A stretch of 64,000 nucleotides of DNA, taken from assembly GCA_947650285.1 (NCBI GenBank), contig CANTFL010001372.1, positions 496,001 to 560,000 on the forward strand. The letters run 5' to 3'. The notes under the pieces are model-generated. The model had not been told where the DNA came from. It saw only the letters and a list, made by a program, of their open reading frames with translations, and ran no database searches. Positions 1 to 11,935 of this stretch are shown piece by piece. Position 1 is the stretch's first letter, and each line of letters opens with the position of its first letter. Position numbers and translations under genes: made by a program. This stretch comes from Hyaloperonospora brassicae (taxonomy: Eukaryota > Oomycota > Peronosporomycetes > Peronosporales > Peronosporaceae).

Positions 1-380
1 TCACCCTGTGCGGAAAATGATGAGCGTTGATCTTAACGGCAACGTGCGGCATCGGATTGCACCGCAAATGTCGCTTGGTTATATAGGCCTTGGCATATTT
101 TGCATCAGCGACTGGCAGTGAAGATTGCGTGCAACGAGTGGTGAACGAGAAGCTGACCGACATGTTTTACTTCCATATCATTAGCTCTTAGTTGGAGTAC
201 TGAAACTTGAATATACTGATATTATAATTCATCTGTTCTTGCTGATGTCGGCTGATTCTACTTCTTATCCGCGTCGAGCTGTCCGCAACGATTGTAGCCA
301 CCCATTCTGCAATGTCTTCATTGTAGTATTCCGATACCGTTTTCGGTATAAAAATTGAGTGTGGCATGGTACGTAATGGC
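1..380. repeat. Left arm of a long inverted repeat (cut by window edge)
   Basis: This segment is the reverse complement of 8083-8461 with about five mismatches in 380 positions by eye. Similarity stops abruptly just inside position 380. Because the arm begins at base 1, its true outer end is unknown. A 64-codon open frame on the minus strand (188-382) is retained in both arms, but I do not recognise its product. The arms could be long terminal inverted repeats of a DNA transposon or two inverted copies of a dispersed repeat. Confidence 0.85.
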
Positions 381-3068
381 ATTCCCGAGAATTAATGTTA
401 GCTAAAGTCGCATCTACATGGCTATGTTGAGTCATGAATATTTTTCGAAAAATGATATAATGTTGTACATGCAAGATGTTTTCTGTAGTGCTTGTTATCG
501 ATTAATGATTTGATTTATATATATAAAATGATGGTAAAGGGCGCGTTCGGCATTCTTCGAAAGTACAGGGGATCGTATATCTTGATATTTGTATAATGCC
601 ATATTATTCGACAGCCCCATAGATTGAGTTGTTCTGTAAATGCGGTACATCAGGATGGCAAAGGATCCATTAGCTTGACTATTATTACTGCTTCACTGCG
701 TCAGACAGCGTATGGCACTCGTAATGAGCTTTATTGCGTGACGTTTAGCCAAAAGAAATTGATGTTAAGCAATAAATTTTTACAAAACCGATCAGCTGTG
801 ATATCTTAGCTACATATGTGTATTATATGAGTTATCATCCGTAGATTAGACCGCAGGCGGTAGGTGTTAAATAAGACATTAGCAACATGATGTAGCACGC
901 TTGACATATTCGACAAGCTATGAACCTATTTTCGGTCACCTTATCGGTGTAACACGGTACCATGCCATTGATTCACACCGTATATCACAACCGACACCAA
1001 ATGCAGTGTCAAAAATGCGCCGTGGAATTTTCTATACACGTACGTGTAGAGGAAGATGGACGACTTAGGAACTCGCTAGCTTTGGTACTAGAGCACCAAA
1101 TGACAACTGCATAAGTTTGCGAGGTATGATTCTTTAGTCTTTTGAGATGCAATTACTTACAAAACCAAGCGGCATATATATAATCACAATGGTTGGAGTG
1201 CATCAATATTCCAGTAGACAATTAGTTGTTTATCACGAAGGTCGATATCAACCAATTAGTAGTAATTTATTATTAAATTATTGAGTCATGTTCAATATAT
1301 CATCAACATCATGTCTGTTTTAACGTTAATACTTTCGATTCCATGAACCAGACCTAACCACCATCTTTCAGCATGTATCAAAACAATCATTGTTTTATCT
1401 AGCTCATAGCACATAAGTCAAATTTGTAGCTTTAAAGTATGAAGTAAAAAGATCGTCAGATGTTTGGTCGAATTTTTTTAAGTAAATAATCACAAATATA
1501 ATAAAGAATGATAAGGAAATATGTCCATCGTTTATGAATTTTTCAAACGATTGAAGACCGAAAAGTAAAGATTTGATACGAAACAGGGCAATCATTTTAA
1601 ACTGCTCGCAAGTGATAATAGAACATATATATTGCATAAATATACGACCGACGTATGAGTTGATTCATAATGATTTCATACAAGTAAAGTTTTAAACAAG
1701 ATAAAGATTTGTATATAGAAGTTTTTGTGAGGAATCATTTGACGACACTTTGATTTTAAATAATTTTTTATTTTTCGTGTTGGATATCCCAAAACTTATT
1801 GTATTCGAAACCGCCACTTAAATATTTTGATGGTGAGTACTGAGCCGAACGTCTTCGCATAAGCTCTGAATTTAATGGAATGAAGGACTCGGTTTGAGTC
1901 GAGCGAATCGAGGTATACCACTACTGAAGACGGAGTCGATATTTAAACAAAGGGAGCTTGTATCAAAATGTACGCGTTAAAGTTATATTCAACGTTTGGT
2001 TGGGCTGACCTTAGGTATACAGACACAGCACGATTTGTCAACACCTACATCAATGTAACTAAGTAACTATCAATATCACCTAAAAATTAGGTCGCGAGAA
2101 ATATGGTTTAACTCAACGAAGGTGCCTCATAAAATGATAAGATATGGAAATATATGCAATATGTAATTAAATCTCATCAACCAAATATGTTTGTTTAATC
2201 AAGATTAGCTATGTTATTCTACGCATGCGTTGTGTATATACTAAGTTTCCACCCATTTCGCGCGTCGACCAGATTTTGGAGGTTAGGTTGTTAAAATAGC
2301 CATTAAAACGATTGATTGAGTAATATTAAGTATGGTTCTCGGCGGTAAGACCGAATCTATCTTTACAAAGCAAGGTAAGCTTGTATAATAGTGTGGTGGA
2401 GTGGGGTATCAAAACTACGTGATAAGCCTCCAAACACTCACAGTTTTGGACAGCCAATTTAAGGGGGGGGGGGGTACACTTATTGACACGTATGAACCTT
2501 GACTCACCCTTTGTACTTGTTTGCTAGCAGGTCACACTCTTTGGTAGACTCAGACGGAGACGTAGATGTATTCACCTTGACAGATGTAGGACTTGTGCCT
2601 CGAGTGGATATGCTTCACACGGTGAGCCATTAGGTGGCCACTCGATCGACTCGGTCAAGAGTGGACTTATGATACAATTCTTTATGCAGCTTGTCGCTTC
2701 AGGATTTTTGTATTATCACAGGGGAATTCACCTCCTGGCCCTTACCGTGGTCTATAATCACTAGGTCGTGAGGACGCTTCCGATAGCGGATGTTAAAGTA
2801 CGGTAACTACTCGACAAACCCATAGGCTGAATACTTACTGGGATTCTACTTGCACTCAGTATAGCTACGCAACTGTCTTCAACGGGCGGAGGATGGGTCT
2901 ATACATTCCTCAAAACAGGCGGGAAGATTGAATAAGTTATCGCCTTAGGCACGACGACGACGTGCCAAGTAGATCGCAAATTAAGTAGTATTTAATAAAG
3001 TCCTATCCTTAAACTTCTCCACTCTTTTCTTGCACGGTGAAATGACTCTTTATGTGACTGGTCAGGAG

Positions 3069-3335
3069 TAGCTAAACCTTGAGGAACCGTGTCCGAAAGC
3101 ATGAAAAATTAGTCAACCACGATAGGCCCAGGTATACCGTGAGGAACCGGTTCTAATAATGAGAGATCCAAGTCTACAGATGAGAGACCGGTTCTACCAG
3201 TGAGGAACCCGGAGCCACCCAGGAGGGAATAGTTCTACCATGAGTGACCCAGGTCTAACTGTGAGCGACCGGGTCTACCAGTGAGGGATACAGGCCCACC
3301 GAGAAGGGACCAGTCTACAAGTGAGGGACCGCGGT
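3069..3335. repeat. Decayed tandem minisatellite, about 25-bp unit
   Basis: Roughly ten diverged copies of a unit resembling 'gaccggtctaccagtgag' follow each other, with recurring pieces such as gtgaggaacc, gtctaccagtgag and gtgagggacc. Unit length drifts between about 22 and 30 bp. An 80-codon minus-strand open frame (3275-3517) overlaps the right end, but I do not recognise it. Confidence 0.65.
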
Positions 3336-4098
3336 CTTCTTCTGTCAGTACCGCTTAACCAGAACTTTGGCAGCGGTCTTCCCCTAAATTGATCCTGCGG
3401 GCCTCTCTCTAATGAAGAACTAATTACTTTCGAGACCTCTCCTCCTATGGACAAACCATTCTTAAGATTGACCCTTTTCCCCGACACCGTTCCGACCTCT
3501 GTGTCTATTACTTTCAAAAGGACTTCAATAAATTCTTAATATTTAGTGATGATCCCATTAAACCATTTTGGTGGGTGTCTATATCATGCAACGAGCTCAC
3601 CCCGTTGTTTGAAGCATAATTATGTGTAACGTAACGAATTTCAATTTTTAAATACACTAGTTTACACAAAAGCCTAACTTCATACGTCAATATTTTAAGG
3701 CATGAATGTTAGCTAATAAAAAAATCAAGCCAATGTATTTTGTAAGTGAGACCAAAGTTGAGCAGTCTGCAATTGAAGTTAGTCTCCAAGTGAATATCGT
3801 TTACAAATACTGTCGAACGACTTTCGAAAAAATTATTGGAGTCATACCGGAGAACGCGAATATAGAAGCCATACTAAACCCAATATAGTTATTCATTTCT
3901 GGATTACACATTCTTCGAAATTATTTGCATTTAATAGTAAGGCGTCACAAAAAAGCGTTGTTGGATCAAATTTAATTTCATGCATGACACCAACTGTATT
4001 AATGGCCGCTTGCGGTAAACACGTTCAGGTGCTATCTCATATTTTTATTTATTAAGGCAAAGACGGTAGAGAGTATCTAATTTTTCAAACAAACTATG

Positions 4099-4300
4099 TG
4101 TCGTATACTGAAAGCTTTCGAGGAAGGCAATGAGTTTAGGACAGTAACGGCTGAAGTTGCAGCGTTTATTGGCCGTCCAAAACGGTAAGAGCCATAATCT
4201 CTTATATGAATGCATAATCAGCAAAACAGATAGTCGTTTGCTGTTACCACGTCCAGGCGACTATGGCAAGTCAATGCGTTCGAAAGAAGCTAAGCCAATG
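4099..4300 (+). pseudogene. Possible helix-turn-helix transposase scrap
   Basis: A short open stretch reads CRILKAFEEGNEFRTVTAEV, then GRPKR and a stop. This resembles the N-terminal helix-turn-helix of DDE transposases of the Tc1/mariner and pogo kind, where an 'I..AYEEG.....VA..LGV' pattern is common. The following bases can be read in another frame as a short basic segment. Nothing catalytic is visible, and the match is a pattern impression only. If real, it is a long-dead DNA transposon. Confidence 0.2.
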
Positions 4301-7300
4301 ACTGTATAAAAAAAGGGAAAATTTGAAAGGGAAGGGTCAAGGCCAAAAGGTCAAGGAGAAACGATGTATCATAACGCGATTCAAAAAAAATATTCTTATG
4401 TAAAAATCCCGGTCAAAAGTGCGGAGGTAAAATGTATTTAATGACAATAACCCGAGGGCCAAGGCACATCGTAAGCAGAATGAACCTAATCATTTAAAAC
4501 TGACACAGCGTTTTGTTTGGAAAGCGACTGTAAAAAAATCTCGATCTACCTACACTATGACCTAAAAGATAATGCACGATCCTCAGATGTGCTGAAACAG
4601 CAACTGTCAGCCCCAGAAAAACGTGATGATTCTTAAAAAGCGAAAGCACGTAATTACTTGATGGTCAACACAAATTACAATATTTGCCGCTTTACTTCAC
4701 ATACTCTTCTTTCTACATGTGCTTTAGCAATCGCTTCATCGCGCGTTTTAAACTGTGGTGTATCGAATTACTTATAGTTTAATCGCTCATTACTTTTTGT
4801 TCAGTCATACATTTTTCATGCTACTCGCGCAAGACCAAACACCTACACGTACGTAAGGTAAGGACGTTACTTCCTGGCAGAAAAGTCTGGTGATCTCTGA
4901 ATACTAGAAACGTAATTTTTTAATTTCATGTTTCTTCTTTTAAACATACCACCGGCATTTACCTGTCAATGCATTAGAATTCATTTTAGGCCATCCCTTA
5001 TTAGCCAACTACCGCTATTTGTTATTCGAAAATTTCCGACCGGACTTTATACAAGAGTATGACGAGACAACCCGAACACTCCTACCTAGTATCCCTTACT
5101 TCCTAGTTGCATTTAATTCTCCCGATTGTATGTTTATAATATAATTCTACTTTATAATACCAGCAGGTCTATACCGGGTCGGCTGGGCTTCAAATACGTT
5201 TATGAATATCATGCCGAGGCTATTTAAGTATGAATAGATAAATTCGTCGAATTGGGGACAATATGGAGACTAGAAGGGTGAAACAATGGTTGTTTATACA
5301 AGATGTTATGGTTTGTACGACTCTCAGTGTAAAACCGGAATGTCTACCAAAGAAGTTTAGCAAGTCCTGTATAAATACCTTCATATATAAGGACGGCGTG
5401 AGCTCATCTTTGACGCATATCAGCTTCGAAAATGCATCAACAACAGAAACTTATCTAACTATGCATCAAATAAGACAATAGATGACCACCGGATCGATAT
5501 AAGTACTATCAAAAGGAATTGACTATAGGCCTCGATTGCATCCCTTGTCGAATCCACCTTTAATAGAAGTTACGATCTTTAATTAAAAAAATTAAACATT
5601 GAGTTCGAATGTTTGAGCAAAGAAATTGCTCGAGTCGCAATATTAATGTGGAACAGGTCCATTTTTGATAAGACACACATGTAAACAGAGGAAGGCAATA
5701 CATGAAATTTGTGATGAATTTGCACGCAGGAGAGATAGCGACAAGCCAAACTCTGAGGCGGATGTCGATATAAAAGGGAATAAATGTGTCGCAATATAAG
5801 GTCGTGCCTCCACATATCTGCCAACGAACTTAAATTTAGGACAGGTTAAATAATGCATGTTCTGTACAGATGACGGTAAAACGTCTCTGTGACAACATTA
5901 CGAAAAGATTATGGGATTGGCATTGGATTGAAACATGCTCTATCCGTTACTTTAAGTGCGACAGATTCATAATTGTTTTATAAGACCGAAATTGAGAAGG
6001 TAATAGAGTCGTTTCTTTCACATGTATAAACTCAATTACTTTATGAACGTATCTCAAGTTCAAAAATATTAGTCGTGGCAAAAAATTTTCTAAAACAGTA
6101 TCTTCCCATTTCTATATGAACCTCAAAGTGCGAATAGTAAACCATTTTAACTGCTTCAAGGTACATTAATTGGAGCTTATTTACGCGCAAAAATTAATAA
6201 ATAGCAGTAAATTTTGCCCGCATCACACCAGAATTGATCGGAGGGGCGCACACTTCTGTTATACGATCCTGGTGTATATAAATTTTTTACATGTTTATAC
6301 ATTGTTTGAACAGGCATATTTACCCATAACTAGCTAGTGTGGCGCAACATATTCTTAATCGTAAATGCATGATATCAAGATCTATCATTTGCAGTGAGCA
6401 TTCCTATCGGCATAGCTGCGTTTGCCGCATCAGAAACGTGACCGTGACGAATTGTATCCAAATCACAACCTAAAGTCACCTGTACATATATGATTAGTGT
6501 CCAAAGTCTGGGTAAAGACCTGGATTTGTGGTGGAGTGCTAATCGCTCGTTTCGCAAGACGATCCCGACTCTCCACTGGCGCCCGGATGATCGACAAACG
6601 GAAGGGGCACTCCGATTCCGTGCTCTTTGTTTTCTTACTCACCTTGTGTATCCGTCGATGGGATGGGTTGCCTTCTTCTTGGTTAAATTAAGCTAAGGCA
6701 AAACTTGACTGTTCTAGGGATAGGAGTTGATCGGGTAAAAATTCTCTACCCGGTCAAACGTAGGAGCGGATTGAGCGGAAATTCTGCACTCGATCGCAAG
6801 TACACTTTAACGCTGTCGCAAAGCCGCCTGTACCCAAGAGGTGATGCTTATGCGCGAGCCTTCTGACCAATTGAGTCGTATCGCGATCTTGGATCCAAAT
6901 CGTAAGATTTACTGCGTCCAATCGCAGTTGGGGGGGGGAACTATTGTTCCGCCTGGCCACGAAATTTAAGGGCGAAGTTTGTAAAGAAGCACGTGACTCT
7001 CTCTTCAACGGGAGGCCTAAGATCCTGCCTGGGATCAGTCGACGCGTGTTTTCCGTAGCAAATCCAGTTTCGTATAATGTCAACCAACCGAAACTCGAAA
7101 CCTTTGACTATGCCTATCTGTTTTCTAGGTACATGTTGAATATCGCCTATCTATGTAATTTACATCTTGCGTCATTCGGTCCACATCAGATGGTCGGGTA
7201 GCAGACCGCTCCGTAATGGATCGCTCGGGTAGTGGATCGCGGTATGTGGTCCGCACTAATTATATGTTCACACAATCAAGCGGTGTACACCCAGGATAGA

Positions 7301-8082
7301 TCGTGGTCAATCTGTTGCTTCTTTGATCGGACATACACGGTCGGAGCGCTCTCACTTCTGAAACTTGGCACGCTTGACGATGTTGATGATCCGCCCCTTG
7401 CAGCATGATTCAATATTCACCCATCAGCCATTGTTCGCTACCTATTACGTAATCCAGATGTTCATCACCTTTTGAGTAAGCCTGTCTTGCAGCTTGGTAA
7501 TTCGAGTCCTTGATCGCGTATCGTGATCGGTCTATCGCGATCTGCAACTATAATCCTTCTTGCCTCATAAGTAGATCAATCCGCATAACCTCAACAATCG
7601 TTTATCTCCACTCAGTCGGTCTATCCCGTCTCTCGTGCCAACATGACCATCTCCGAGCGCGCTCCAACAATCAAATCGATTTTGCACTGATGGAGGTTCA
7701 CACGATCCAAACTTTCCACCATTATTTTCCGCGCTTCACCACAGTATCATGATAGCCACTCGAACACAAAGATGAATTTCGTGCGCTTATATTTAGCAAA
7801 TGGTTCTAATATCGAATTATATAATTGAGATATAATAAAAATTTGCTTTTGGATCGACAAATTTGTACAATATGTCCTCATAGCCAACTACCTGTTAACG
7901 GTTGGAAGTCGGATAGCCGATTGCATAATTGTCTTTAAACAACTTGTTTAGCGTCAAAAAATAAATCTACATATAGAACAGCTATAATACGATATAGTAT
8001 GATATTTATTAATAAACATGTCAAGTACATATAACTTGACTGTTTGCAAGACCTTTTCACTACCTCATGTAGGTAAGTAACG

Positions 8083-8461
8083 CCATTACGTACCATACCA
8101 CACTCAATTTTTATACCAAAAACGGTATCGGAATACTACAATGAAGACATTGCAGAATGGGTGGCTACAATCGTTGCGGACAGCTCGACGCGGATAAGAA
8201 GTAGAATCAGCCGACATCAGCAAGAACAGATGAATTATAATATCAGTATATTCAAGTTTCAGTACTCCAACTAAGAGCTAATGATATGGAAGTAAAACAT
8301 GTCGGTCAGCTTCTCGTTCACCACTCGTTGCACGCAATCTTCACTGCCAGTCGCTGATGCAAAATATGCCAAGGCCTATATAACCAAGCGACATTTGCGC
8401 TGCAATCTGATGCCGCACGTTGCCGTCAAGATCAACGCTCATCATTTTCCGCACAGGGTGA
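8083..8461. repeat. Right arm of the long inverted repeat
   Basis: This arm matches the complement of 1-380 at about 98-99%. It includes the start of an 86-codon plus-strand frame (8299-8559, beginning MSVSFSFTTRC) whose first half lies in the arm. I do not recognise that frame. Whether the repeat continues past 8461 cannot be judged because its partner is cut off at base 1. Confidence 0.85.
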
Positions 8462-9232
8462 TGTTGCTATACATTATGTGGAACAACCAAGTTATCAAGA
8501 GTATGCATTACATGTCTCGATACTGGATGGGTTTGCCGATATGGATTCCTTCGTCATAATTCTGTGAGAGATCGACACGATGTTTGTTGGATAAAAAATG
8601 TTATCATGTACTTCCATTTAGGTGACAGTACTTAATTTGTCGAGACAGGTTTTCAAATGTGTAATAGCGATTTCACAGGCTATTTTTTGGGTCGATCGTT
8701 ATCTATAAATCATGCATATAGACCGTTTGTGTATGTCATTGCTGACAGTATATCAATTATAATAAAATGGTTATTGTGTTCTCGTGTAATGAAAGTGCGC
8801 TTGTTCAAATAATTTATACAAATAGTTATCGCATTACAATCATCTATTAGCTTTATCAATACGCGTTAGGTTGACCTGCGGTGATAATTTTATCCATCAC
8901 AAAAAGGAAAAGGGTGAGTTTAATGTGGAAATTAAAAAAGGAACAATATTTATTAACTATGCACCTATATTATTCTGATATAAAAAGTGGCTACATTAAT
9001 AGCGGCGCACGCCATTGTTATAACTATAAAGCCAATATTGGCGCCTGCTGATCATAATAGTGGCTTATATTGGCACCCGAATGATCGTCACCCTAATGCA
9101 GGTCTACTGGACACAATATAGTACGGATCTATATAAATTAGTAATAAAGTAGGTCTTAAGGACACGTGGTGCAGTGTCTAGAACTGCTTCGTGTGCAGGA
9201 TGCCTTCTAGAGAGAAGTATGTTGGTCCAATC
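8462..9232. other. Intergenic, nothing recognised
   Basis: AT-rich sequence without an open frame of note. It ends at the CAATC copy (9228-9232) that flanks the next solo LTR. Confidence 0.6.
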
Positions 9233-9766
9233 TGTAAAGGGGTTTCACGTCGACTGGTAGTCAATAACAGGTGTGGTACACACAAGGAATGGGATCCCCT
9301 TTAAAGTAATATCGAAACACAAGTATCAATTGTTGAAGACTGATGTCTGTCAACAATTGATTACGAGATCTTTCAATAGGTTTATTTATGATATTAGCGA
9401 GTAGGTTATATACTTTGTTTTACGGTGTTCTTTTAGGTTAAAAGAAGAAATAAAAATTCAGTTCCCATTTGGTCAACAAAAGACACGTGACTCTTTGAGG
9501 CGTCTTGCGATCGATAAGGAAGTAGCAATGCCTTGCTAAGGCAGCTACTCCTTGTGCACTTAGTGCGATTGATTCTTTCAATCGCTTGGTCCCCGTGGAA
9601 TAGGGACCGTAAGCTCTTTGAGATTGTTGACTCTTTGAGTCGGGTTGTTTGAACCAAACCTTAGCTCTCGGAGCTGTTGATTATTTGAGTCGGGTTCGTA
9701 GACCCAAAGTTGCTCATTGAGCGTTAAGTATTCCTCTGACCTAATGAGCTGTGTAGCTCCGCTACA
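9233..9766 (+). mobile_element. Solo LTR, D-type Ty3/gypsy family, with target duplication
   Basis: This begins TGTAAAGGGG and ends with the short palindrome TGTAGC-TCC-GCTACA. Blocks throughout match the complement of the element D LTRs (29380-29853), including the CAATTG-flanked hairpin, the 'ggtcccc..gggacc' block and the GACTCTTTGAGTC block. It is somewhat longer (534 bp) and clearly diverged. Identical 5-bp sequences CAATC lie on both sides (9228-9232 and 9767-9771). It is therefore a single LTR left by recombination between the two LTRs of an inserted element. Confidence 0.88.
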
Positions 9767-11516
9767 CAATCGGGTAATCATCCTTCGCCTACTTGACAAT
9801 AGAGTAGTCTTTCTTTACAGTAGAAGTGCCCGGGAATTCGATCGCCAAGCATCCACAAAATGTCTTCAGGTACTCGAAACGATGTTACACGTAGTTCCAG
9901 CTATTTTCAAACGTAGTGTTGACGTCACAATGATCCAAAAACTGCTTCAAAGACAGCTCACGCTCAAAAGCAGATCGAAGCTCTTGATACTTCTTCTACA
10001 TGATCTCGATACTTAGCTGGCTCCAGCGGGCGGACAGGCGACCCTTTGCTTGCAAATAATGTCAGCAACATCTGGACCTCAAATTTTGACGATATGATGA
10101 GACAGAATAGGTGGCATGAGATCGGCAGAAAAGTTCTGTGAGTCACGCTCTGCCACAATGCTTGACAGTCTGGCTACCTGTTCGACGCAGCAAGTGCCGA
10201 GCATTTGACAACGACAGCCGTTTCGTCGGCGACAGCACGTCTTCGATATCATCGAGATAACAAGATAATCTGTTGTCCGCCGATAGCACATTGGGTTTCA
10301 GGTCGAGCAATTTCACAGCTTCTTGGCCGGCATTATTTGAAGCGCTAAACCAAGACGTGCAAGTTATGGTTAACATTAAATATTTTTGCGTTCCTGAGCG
10401 TTGTCAAGCCTTCAAGGCTTCTGAACGAGATGGTCGAATCGTTTGCGACCTTCTCGACAAAGATGGCGACCACTTTACGCTTAAGTGGAGGGGGGCAAGC
10501 CAAAATCTTCTCCCCAAAATATACTCGTACGGGCACTTAATATTACCAGAATCAAGCAGAAACATGCACCAAGTTTGAAGAGCTTTGTAAGCTACCACGA
10601 ATGGGAAGTAAATTAATAATATACCTTAAAAGTTGATTACCATCAAGTGTCCGCAACTTCCTTAGCCTTCGTTTCCATGTCTTTGATGAGGATTTGTTGT
10701 CTTCGTAAGAACGTGATGAGGCTGGTCGGTATATATTAGAACAAATCATCCAATATATGCTTAAATAACCATGGCAGAGTTATATCACGTTAGTGCAGGC
10801 CACACCAAAGTCGAAAGAAGCCAGGCATCGCGACTGGCTCAAAGAGAGTGGCGACACCTTAGGCTCGACCAATAATCTTTCGCTCACCGTCTGTCGAGAT
10901 GTATAGAATCACATCCAGCCAGTTGGGAGAGATGAGTTTCAGACCTTAAAACAGAATACAGAAATACCTCTTCCCAGTATGACTGCTGAACATCGGAATG
11001 GCGAGTAAATCGAAGATATGATCGCACTACATGCGAATGGCCGAATGCGGAAGTCTAAATACGAGGTAGATATGTGTGTGCACATGTCCATAGCCAGAGG
11101 GAAAGTCCGGCCTGCGGCCAGCAGTTCCGATATCTTCTTTAAAATTGGATGAGCAAATATGTTGAATGTAACTTGTGATCTTGCCTTCACTTGCACTCCC
11201 GAACAACGTCAAACTCGTTATCGACTTTGCCAGGAACAGAAAACGATCCCTTAATGAAAAACGAAGCACCTTTACCGACGTATCCGACGATGAGGCAAAA
11301 CTGTATGGTAGTCTTGATGACCATGCGATAGCGGTAGGTCTGAAGACTCAAGTCCTGCTAGTTCTCTTTGGGACGAACTAAATCCTTAAGGATGACCATA
11401 TCTTAATTCTTTGTTGTCTTGTCGTTCGTGTCATCAGGATCGTAGGATATCTCACCCACGATATAATTGACGATGCTCTTGTTTACAAAGTGATACATAT
11501 TTGCTTGGGCTCCGCC
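9767..11516. other. Intergenic with unassigned open frames
   Basis: The longest plus-strand frame is 10273-10578 (101 codons). Its composition looks protein-like, with a VCDLLDKDGDHFTLKW segment, and other short frames lie upstream at about 9.8-10.2 kb. It could be a decayed gene, but I recognise no domain, signal peptide or start context. The rest shows nothing. Confidence 0.4.
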
Positions 11517-11935
11517 TGTAACGGGGTAGCCCATTACATGAAATTTTCATTGAGAAGAAAATGACAATAAAGAATATAACGTTGACTGTCTCTTAACAAT
11601 ATCACGAAGCACAGTGATTTTTGTTGGGATGACCAAAGGGTTTACCAATATCAAACCATAAATCGCTGCTGGAATAGCGCAATGGTTGGTGAGTATACGT
11701 CATCATGCGTTTAGTTCGATAAATATAATTAAAATAGGACAAACAAAGAACAAGAGTTGTAGGACGTAATTGTATTAAATAATAGTTTTGCTTTTACCAC
11801 GACTTGAGTCTTAGACTTAGTCGCTTACCTTACTTTGTATTCGTGTACCACATACCAGTGCACTGACTTTAATGTTGTCAGTGAAAGTTAACTCCGTACT
11901 GGTAGTCTAATAGTTAGTTGTCTGTGCTCGTTACA
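11517..11935 (+). mobile_element. Diverged solo LTR, A-type family
   Basis: This begins TGTAACGGGGTAGCCC, resembles the element B LTRs through the block 'tgacaataaagaatat', and ends in CGTTACA. It is heavily diverged and its hairpins are partly lost, so it is an old insertion. The flanking pentamers are CCGCC (11512-11516) and CCACC (11936-11940), one mismatch apart, consistent with an aged target duplication. Confidence 0.78.

Larger units (their letters stand above)
381..8082. other. Gene-poor AT-rich DNA between the inverted-repeat arms
   Basis: No open frame here exceeds about 110 codons, and none has recognisable domains. Apart from the tandem repeat near 3.1-3.3 kb and a possible transposase scrap near 4.1 kb, I see no gene, RNA or intact element. 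A 12-G run lies at 2463-2474. A GC-richer patch at about 6.48-7.20 kb has short open frames on both strands (for example 6944-7201 plus and 6754-7083 minus) that may be decayed coding sequence, which I cannot assign. Confidence 0.6.

Noticed and set aside
2463..2474. A run of 12 G preceded by TTAA, looking like a polypurine tract
   Set aside because: No LTR start (TGTAAC or TGTAGC) or LTR-like sequence follows, and no retroelement coding is adjacent.
11027..11269. LFLAK pentapeptide in a minus-strand frame, the hallmark of Crinkler effectors
   Set aside because: Only the pentamer matches. The surrounding sequence does not resemble a Crinkler N-terminus, and the frame is 80 codons without a plausible C-terminal domain.
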